Part shown: in pieces, positions 59,226-64,000 of the stretch
How positions within the stretch are numbered: position 1 is the first letter of the stretch
How the letters are laid out: each line of letters begins with the position of its first letter
Assembly: GCF_030159255.1 (NCBI RefSeq)
Contig: NZ_BSCT01000024.1
Coordinates: 62,001 to 126,000, forward strand
DNA: 64,000 bases
DNA from: Bradyrhizobium sp. SSBR45G
GTDB taxonomy: Bacteria > Pseudomonadota > Alphaproteobacteria > Rhizobiales > Xanthobacteraceae
Direction: 5' to 3'
The notes under the pieces: generated by a model
Told to the model about the DNA's origin: nothing
Seen by the model: only the letters and a program-made list of their open reading frames with translations
Databases searched by the model: none
Program-made: the position numbers and the translations under genes

Positions 59226-59945
59226 TCAGGTGTGACGGGGTGCAGCGAGCACGCCGAGTTCGGCCAGCAGGTCGCTGCGGGCAACCATGCCGTTGACATC
59301 CGTGCGGTGTTCGAAGGCGATCCGGCCGTCGCGCATCACCAGGATGCGGTCGGCGAGCGCAATCGCCTCGTCGACGTCGTGGGTGACGAGCAGCACGCCG
59401 GGGCGGTGCCTGGCGACGAGCTCGCGCACCAGCCCATGCATGCGGATGCGGGTGAGGGCATCGAGCGCGGCGAATGGTTCATCGAGCAGCAGCAGCTCCG
59501 GCTCCTGCACCAGCGCACGCGCGAGCGCGACGCGCTGCGCCTGTCCGCCGGAGAGATTGCGCGGCCAGTCGTCGAGCCGGTCGCCGAGGCCGACTTCGGC
59601 CAGCGCGGCGGCCGCGCGCGCCCGCGCATCGGGGATGTCGAGACCGAGTGCGACATTGCGCCAGAGACTGTCCCACGGCAGCAGCCGGTGCTCCTGGAAC
59701 ACGACGGCGGGACGACGCGGCGCGATGATGCGGCCGGCTTGGATGGGATCGAGGCCGGCGAGGGCGCGCAGCAGCGTGGTCTTGCCGCAGCCGCTCTCGC
59801 CGAGCAGCGCCACGAACTCGCCGCGGGCGATGCTGAGGTCGAGCCCCTCGATGACGGTCCTCTCACCATAGGCGCGGCGCAGCCCATTGACGGTCACGGC
59901 CGGCGCGATTGCGGCCGGCAGCGGCGGCGCGAACTGGAGGGTCAT
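59226..59945 (-). CDS. Sulfonate-type ABC transporter ATP-binding protein (SsuB-like)
   Basis: This 239-residue ATPase has Walker A GESGCGKTT, Q-loop FQEHRLLPWDSLWRN, signature NLSGGQAQRVALARAL, Walker B LLLLDEPFAALDA and LLVTHDVDEAI. The length is usual for SsuB. It overlaps the permease gene as ATGA and is 17 bases from the binding-protein gene. Confidence 0.92.
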   Translation of the reverse strand: MTLQFAPPLPAAIAPAVTVNGLRRAYGERTVIEGLDLSIARGEFVALLGESGCGKTTLLRALAGLDPIQAGRIIAPRRPAVVFQEHRLLPWDSLWRNVALGLDIPDARARAAAALAEVGLGDRLDDWPRNLSGGQAQRVALARALVQEPELLLLDEPFAALDALTRIRMHGLVRELVARHRPGVLLVTHDVDEAIALADRILVMRDGRIAFEHRTDVNGMVARSDLLAELGVLAAPRHT

Positions 59946-60799
59946 CGCGCCGCTCCGTAGTTCGGATGCCAGGCGAGCAGCCGGCGCTCCAGCCAGCGCG
60001 CGATCAGATCGGCGGCGACACCGATCAACGCGTAGATCACGATCGTGAGCACGATGACGTCGGTGCGCAGGAATTCGCGGGCATCCATGGCGAGGAAGCC
60101 GAGCCCAGATTGTGCGCCGATGGTCTCGGCGACGACGAGCGCGAGCCATGCGGTTGCCAGCGCGTAGCGCACGCCAGTCAGGATCGAGGGCAGGGCGCCC
60201 GGCAGAACGATGCGTCGGATCAGCGTGAACGTCGACAGGCCCTGGACGCGGCCGAGCTCGATCAGTTTGGGATCGACCTGCCGGATGCCGAGCGTGGTGT
60301 TGATGTAGATCGGGAAGGTCACGCCGAGCGCGACCAGGAAGACCTTCTCGGCCTCGCCGACGCCAAGCCAGACAATGACCAGCGGCAGCACCGCGAGAAA
60401 TGGGATCGCGCGGATCATCTGGATGCTGCGGTCGACGAGGGCTTCCGCGAGCCGCGAGAAGCCGACGAGAATGCCGAGCGCGAACCCGGTCGCGCCGCCG
60501 AGCACGAAGCCCGCGGCCGCGCGCAGCAGGCTGACGCCGAGGTCATTGAGCAGCGAGCCCTGAATGGTCAGCTTATAGGCCGTGCGCAGCACCTTGCTGG
60601 GAGCCGGCAGCACCTGCGGCGACAGTTGGCCGCCCTGCGCCAGCGCCTCCCAGACGACGACAAGGAGCACCGGCGCGAGCCAGGACAGCGCCTGCAAGGC
60701 CGAGCCGCTGAGATGACGCGGCGCCCGCGCACGCGGGCCGGCGGAAGCGTTTGCCTCCGGCAGCGCAACGATTCCCGCCGTGTGGTCGAGTTGGCTCAA
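59942..60799 (-). CDS. Sulfonate-type ABC transporter permease (SsuC-like)
   Basis: This 285-residue inner-membrane permease has VLLVVVWEALAQGGQLSPQV, FVLGGATGFALGILVGFSRL, the coupling motif ELGRVQGLSTFTLIRRIVLPG and VRYALATAWLALVVAETIG. No ATG lies near the natural beginning; a TTG at 60799 with GGAGCCCGG upstream is the best start. An ATG at 60946 would add about 49 residues of non-family sequence. It is first gene of a six-gene minus-strand unit running to cysE. Confidence 0.87.
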   Translation of the reverse strand: MSQLDHTAGIVALPEANASAGPRARAPRHLSGSALQALSWLAPVLLVVVWEALAQGGQLSPQVLPAPSKVLRTAYKLTIQGSLLNDLGVSLLRAAAGFVLGGATGFALGILVGFSRLAEALVDRSIQMIRAIPFLAVLPLVIVWLGVGEAEKVFLVALGVTFPIYINTTLGIRQVDPKLIELGRVQGLSTFTLIRRIVLPGALPSILTGVRYALATAWLALVVAETIGAQSGLGFLAMDAREFLRTDVIVLTIVIYALIGVAADLIARWLERRLLAWHPNYGAAR

Positions 60800-60913
60800 G
60801 GCGATCCGGGCTCCAAATGTCGATATGTTGTCGATGCTGCGACACGGTTTGCTCGTACCGCGACCGGTGAGATGGCGACCGCCGCACGCGCTAAAATCTC
60901 CCACGAAACGGCG

Positions 60914-60927
60914 TGATCCGAAATAGA
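60914..60927 (-). promoter_or_regulatory. Weak candidate for the shared sulfur-gene element upstream of the permease unit
   Basis: The minus strand reads TCTATTTCGGATCA, sharing seven of the first eight bases of TCCATTTCATTGAC but diverging after. It lies 115 bases before the TTG start at 60799, in a 273-base divergent region otherwise without recognisable elements. Low confidence. Confidence 0.25.
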
Positions 60928-61072
60928 GCGGTTTTCCAATTGTCATCGACGTTGGAGTGTTTCGGTCTCGCCGGCTGACAAAAAGCGGCAAGAACTTCTT
61001 CTTCGAATTTGTTAGTAGGTGTCGCGACGGTCGGCGTGCCCTGGGACGCGCCTGGGGACGGAGAGCGCAGCC

Positions 61073-62170
61073 ATGACACATCCGCTTCGGTTCGGGATCT
61101 GGGCGCTGGTGCACGGACCGCGCGCCGCGCACCAGGATCCCGAGGAGCCGTATGATGCCTCCTGGGAGCGCAATCGCGATCTCGTGCTGGCGGCGGAGGC
61201 GCTCGGCTATGATTCGACGCTGGTCGCCCAGCACACCATCAATCCGCACCAGGAGGATCTCGATCAGCTCGAGGCCTGGAGCGCGGCGGCGGCGCTTGCG
61301 GCGCTGACCAGCCGGATCGAGATCATCACCGCGATCAAGCCTTATCTTTATCATCCGGTGGTGCTGGCCAAGATGGCGCTCGGCATCGAGAACATCAGCC
61401 GCGGCCGCTTTGCGATCAACCTCGTCAATGCCTGGAACAGGCCGGAGCTGGAGCGGGCCGGGATCGGCTTTGCCGAGCATGACGAGCGCTACGCCTATGG
61501 CCGCGAATGGATCACGGTGGTATCGCGTCTCTTGCAGGGCGAGCGCCTGACTCACAAAGGCAGATATTTCGACGTGCAGGGCTACGCGCTGCGGCCGAAG
61601 GATCTCTACCGGGCGCGCCCCCGCATCTATGTCGGCGGCGAATCCGAGCCGGCGCGGGCGCTGGTCGCCGATCACGGCGATGTCTGGTTCATCAACGGCC
61701 AGCCGCGCGACGACGTCGCCAGCCTGATCCGCGACGTCGCGGCGCGTCCGCGCGGCGCTATAGCGCCGCCGCTTCGCTTCGGTCTCTCCGCTTTCGTGAT
61801 CGCGCGTCCGACCGCAGAGGAAGCCGATGCGGCCCACCAGCGCCTGCTGCGTCTCGCCGAGAAGGATGCGCCGATGAAGGCGATCCAGAAGCAGAACACC
61901 GACCCCAAGGTCGTGATGATGCAGACCATGCAGAAGAGCGCGCGCGTCGGCAGCAATGGCGGCACGGCCGCAGGCCTGGTCGGCAGCTACGAGGAGGTCG
62001 CCGACCGCATCATCGATTTCCACGCCGCCGGCATCGAGCTGTTCATGCTGCAGTTCCAGCCGTTCGAGGCCGAGATGAAGCGGTTCGCGGAGGAGGTGAT
62101 CCCACGCGTGCGACAGCGGCAGCATGATCGCGGTGCTACGAAGATCGATTCCGGACGGCGCGTGGGCTGA
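61073..62170 (+). CDS. Luciferase-like FMN-dependent monooxygenase (SsuD/SfnG-like)
   Basis: This 365-residue luciferase-fold monooxygenase has LRFGIWALVHGPRAAHQD, NRDLVLAAEALGYDSTLVAQ, IENISRGRFAINLVNAWNRP, EHDERYAYGREWI and VGSYEEVADRIIDFHAAGIE. The layout matches alkanesulfonate and dimethylsulfone monooxygenases, which release sulfite from C1-C2 or longer sulfonates with FMNH2. It is transcribed away from the permease unit and toward another sulfonate-type binding protein. The ATG at 61073 has GGAGAGCGCAGCC before it. Confidence 0.88.
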   Translation: MTHPLRFGIWALVHGPRAAHQDPEEPYDASWERNRDLVLAAEALGYDSTLVAQHTINPHQEDLDQLEAWSAAAALAALTSRIEIITAIKPYLYHPVVLAKMALGIENISRGRFAINLVNAWNRPELERAGIGFAEHDERYAYGREWITVVSRLLQGERLTHKGRYFDVQGYALRPKDLYRARPRIYVGGESEPARALVADHGDVWFINGQPRDDVASLIRDVAARPRGAIAPPLRFGLSAFVIARPTAEEADAAHQRLLRLAEKDAPMKAIQKQNTDPKVVMMQTMQKSARVGSNGGTAAGLVGSYEEVADRIIDFHAAGIELFMLQFQPFEAEMKRFAEEVIPRVRQRQHDRGATKIDSGRRVG

Positions 62171-62260
62171 TCTCGCGAACGGTGCGTGCAGAAGAACTGA
62201 TTGTTTGCGAAGATCGATCCACGGGGAGATATTCGCTCGCTGCCGCGCCACATTCGAAAA

Positions 62261-62298
62261 TCCATTTCATTGACGGTGTGCACCGGCGAACGCATCAT
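62261..62298 (+). promoter_or_regulatory. Predicted promoter with shared sulfur-gene element, upstream of binding protein
   Basis: TCCATTTCATTGAC (62261-62274), identical to 34103-34116, overlaps -35 TTGACG (62270-62275); after 17 bases comes CATCAT (62293-62298). The arrangement repeats that of the TauD unit exactly. Confidence 0.5.
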
Positions 62299-62347
62299 CC
62301 GGTCATCATTGGGGCGCTGACGACAGCGCACGTTCAACGAGACATCG

Positions 62348-62419
62348 ATGCATTCGGCTGGCGAGTGCGGGCGCCGTGCGCCTGCGCAACGGCGGAGCTT
62401 TGTCGGCAGGAGAGGGTGA
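62348..62419 (+). CDS. Possible 23-residue upstream peptide overlapping the binding-protein start
   Basis: A short frame starting MHSAGECGRRAPAQRR ends in TGA that shares one base with the next ATG (TGATG). The ribosome site is weak. Placement between a predicted promoter and its gene makes coupling possible, but a chance frame is equally likely. Confidence 0.2.
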   Translation: MHSAGECGRRAPAQRRSFVGRRG

Positions 62420-63510
62420 TGGACAACACGGAGAAGGCTGGCCCGTTGAGCCGGCGTCGACTGCTGCAGGCAGGTGCCGGGGCCGCGTTGGTGGCGCCGT
62501 TTGGCGGCCTTGCTGCGCAAGCCCTGTCGCTGCGAGCTGCGCCGGAGATCGACCTCTCGCAGTTTCCGATCTGCCGGACCGCGGCTGAAGTGCCGGCCCT
62601 CACTGGCGCGCCGCGCAAGCTGAAGCTGTCCTGGAACGCCGGTGCGGTCTGCCTGACGCCGGTTCCGGTGGCGATCGACCAGGGCTTCTTCAAGAAATAC
62701 AATCTCGATGTCGAGCTGATCAACTACTCGGGCTCGACCGATCAGCTGCTGGAAGCCATCGCGACCGGCAAGAGCGATGCCGGCCTCGGCATGGCGCTGC
62801 GCTGGCTGAAGCCGCTGGAGCAGGGGTTTGACGTCAAGATCGCCGCCGGGACCCATGGCGGCTGCATGCGCGTGCTGGCGCGCACCGACTCGGGCATCAC
62901 CACGCTCGCCGATCTCAAGGGCAAGGCGGTGGCGGTCGGCGACCTCGGCGGTCCCGACAAGAACTTCTTCTCGATCCAGCTGGCGCGGCTCGGCATCGAT
63001 CCGGTCAAGGACGTCGATTGGCGGGTCTATCCCGGCGCCGTCGTCAACGTTGCAGCCGACAAGGGTGAGACGCAGGCGTTTCTGGCATCCGATCCGCTGG
63101 CCTATCTCTGGCTGAAGGATCCGGCTTACAAGGAGGTCGCCTCCAATCTCGACGGCGAGTACCAGAACCGGGTCTGCTGCATCCTCGGCCTGCGCGGCAG
63201 CCTGGTGCGCGAGGAGCCGCAGGTCGGCCGCGCCATCACCCAGGCGCTGCTCGATGCCGCGATGTTCACGGCGGAGAATCCGAGCGATGCCGCGAAGTCG
63301 TTCCAGCCCTACGCGCCGAAGCAGGCGACGCTCGCCGATCTCGAAGGCATGGTGCGCTATCACACCCATCATCATCATCCGCATGGTCCGGCGCTCAAGC
63401 AGGAGCTGAAGGCCTATGCCGACGACCTGAAGGTCGTCTCCGTGTTCAAGCCGAGCACCGATACCAACAGGTTTGCAGAGCGCATCTATGTCGACATTTT
63501 CTCTGTCTGA
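62419..63510 (+). CDS. Sulfonate/nitrate-type ABC transporter substrate-binding protein (Tat signal)
   Basis: This 363-residue periplasmic binding protein of the NMT1/SsuA family has a twin-arginine signal (LSRRRLLQAGAGAALV) and the body LKLSWNAGAVCLTPVPVAID, SGSTDQLLEAIATGKSDAGL, GKAVAVGDLGGPDKNFFSI and DKGETQAFLASDPLAYLWL. A histidine cluster near the C-terminus (YHTHHHHPHG) is unusual and could bind metal. AGGAGAGGGTG precedes ATG 62419. It overlaps the next permease gene by 23 bases. Confidence 0.88.
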   Translation: MDNTEKAGPLSRRRLLQAGAGAALVAPFGGLAAQALSLRAAPEIDLSQFPICRTAAEVPALTGAPRKLKLSWNAGAVCLTPVPVAIDQGFFKKYNLDVELINYSGSTDQLLEAIATGKSDAGLGMALRWLKPLEQGFDVKIAAGTHGGCMRVLARTDSGITTLADLKGKAVAVGDLGGPDKNFFSIQLARLGIDPVKDVDWRVYPGAVVNVAADKGETQAFLASDPLAYLWLKDPAYKEVASNLDGEYQNRVCCILGLRGSLVREEPQVGRAITQALLDAAMFTAENPSDAAKSFQPYAPKQATLADLEGMVRYHTHHHHPHGPALKQELKAYADDLKVVSVFKPSTDTNRFAERIYVDIFSV

Positions 63511-64000
63511 CGTCGCGACGGGTGAGGCCGAACGGGGGTCGGCGCTCGCCGGCAAGCTCCGTGAGGCGGCGCCGGGCCTCGCCGCGGCGCTGGCCTGGGC
63601 GGCGTTCGGCGCGTCCTGCCTCGTCCGCGAGGACGTCGGCGACTGGTCGCGCACCACCGATCTGGCCATCTCAGCCTTCGTCATCGCGGCGCTCATCCTC
63701 GTGGCCGGCGTCGCCGCGTCGCATCTGGGGAGGGTGGGTGCGGCGGTCCGAAAACGCAGTCCCTGGCTGATTGCGCTCGGCGTGTTCCTGTCGCTCTGGG
63801 AGCTCGCCACGGCGAAGTTCGCCTGGCTGCCGCTGCCATTCTTCCCGCCGCCGCAGGCGATCATCGAGGTCTATACCGACGATCTGCCGAAGCTGCTCGA
63901 CAGCGTCTTCGCCTCGGTCAAGCTGCAGCTCGGTGGCTACGTGATCGGTGCGAGCATCGGCTTCGTCACCGGCGTCTCCATCGGCTGGTCGACGCGGATC
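63488..64000 (+). CDS. Sulfonate-type ABC transporter permease (cut by window edge)
   Basis: These are the first 171 residues of an SsuC-like inner-membrane permease, starting MSTFSLSDVATGEAERG. The N-terminus is longer than usual, with two extra hydrophobic helices (about residues 35-80), before the family beginning WLIALGVFLSLWELATAKF, PFFPPPQAIIEVY and QLGGYVIGASIGFVTG. It overlaps the binding-protein gene end and continues beyond the window. ATG 63488 is in good context though it lacks a strong ribosome site, consistent with coupled translation. Confidence 0.85.
   Translation, partial: MSTFSLSDVATGEAERGSALAGKLREAAPGLAAALAWAAFGASCLVREDVGDWSRTTDLAISAFVIAALILVAGVAASHLGRVGAAVRKRSPWLIALGVFLSLWELATAKFAWLPLPFFPPPQAIIEVYTDDLPKLLDSVFASVKLQLGGYVIGASIGFVTGVSIGWSTRI

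Noticed and set aside
1..64000. Genomic island, prophage or insertion sequence boundaries
   Set aside because: I saw no transposase, integrase, tRNA-flanking repeat or abrupt change in composition other than short AT-rich promoter regions.

Overview
The window is high-GC, densely packed DNA from an alphaproteobacterium. Gene content and style (many Liv-, Ssu- and Met-type ABC transporters, CoxMSL/DE-type molybdenum hydroxylase genes, ATGA start/stop overlaps, a GC-rich palindromic intergenic element) point to Bradyrhizobium or a close relative. That assignment is an inference from gene content. I saw no rRNA, tRNA, transposase, integrase, phage gene or CRISPR array.

Layout. (1) 1-1973, minus strand: the start of a sugar ABC transporter (periplasmic binding protein, then an ATPase cut by the window edge), with a sigma70-like promoter whose -35 box is overlapped by a perfect LacI-type palindrome. 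(2) 2492-4684, plus: a Liv-type binding protein, a terminator-like hairpin and an AraC-type regulator. (3) 4799-24652, plus: about 20 kb of nearly gapless co-directional genes. These are LivHMG, a LivF ATPase fused to a Tm-1-like domain, a TIM-barrel partner of the Tm-1 family, a 965-residue flotillin-like membrane protein, two CoxG-like SRPBCC proteins, a molybdenum hydroxylase (FAD, 2Fe-2S and a molybdenum subunit split into two genes), its MoxR and VWA accessory proteins, an amidohydrolase, a metallo-beta-lactamase-fold lactonase, an SMP-30/isochorismatase fusion and an NAD(P)H:quinone/azo reductase. It reads as import, hydroxylation and hydrolytic ring opening of an unidentified cyclic organic compound. 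(4) 25053-33892, plus: a copper and quinone-cofactor cluster made of tyrosinase, a LodA-like CTQ oxidase, a 138-residue orphan, a LodB-like flavoprotein, a multicopper oxidase and a DJ-1/PfpI protein. (5) 34175-64000: a large organosulfur and methionine acquisition region on both strands. It has two TauD-type dioxygenases, a CmcJ-like oxygenase, MetNI, two MetQ-like binding proteins (one frameshifted), an AprAB-like flavoprotein/ferredoxin pair, three flavin-dependent monooxygenases, a DszC-like acyl-CoA-dehydrogenase-fold enzyme, a flavin reductase, serine acetyltransferase, two complete Ssu/Tau-type ABC transporters and the start of a third.

How the parts work together. Region 3 would take up a substrate, hydroxylate it with a molybdenum enzyme probably held at the membrane by the flotillin and CoxG-like proteins, then hydrolyse the products. 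Region 5 would import sulfonates, sulfones or methionine-like compounds, release sulfite with FMNH2- or 2-oxoglutarate-dependent oxygenases and fix the sulfur through O-acetylserine. A 14-base element overlapping the predicted -35 box recurs upstream of three of its transcription units, suggesting one shared sulfur-responsive activator.

Most novel: the region 3 operon as a whole, the 31 uninterrupted 11-residue repeats of the flotillin-like protein, the split molybdenum subunit, the LivF-Tm-1 fusion, the tyrosinase-LodA-LodB-multicopper oxidase cluster, and a possible cysteine-sensing leader peptide ahead of a TauD gene.
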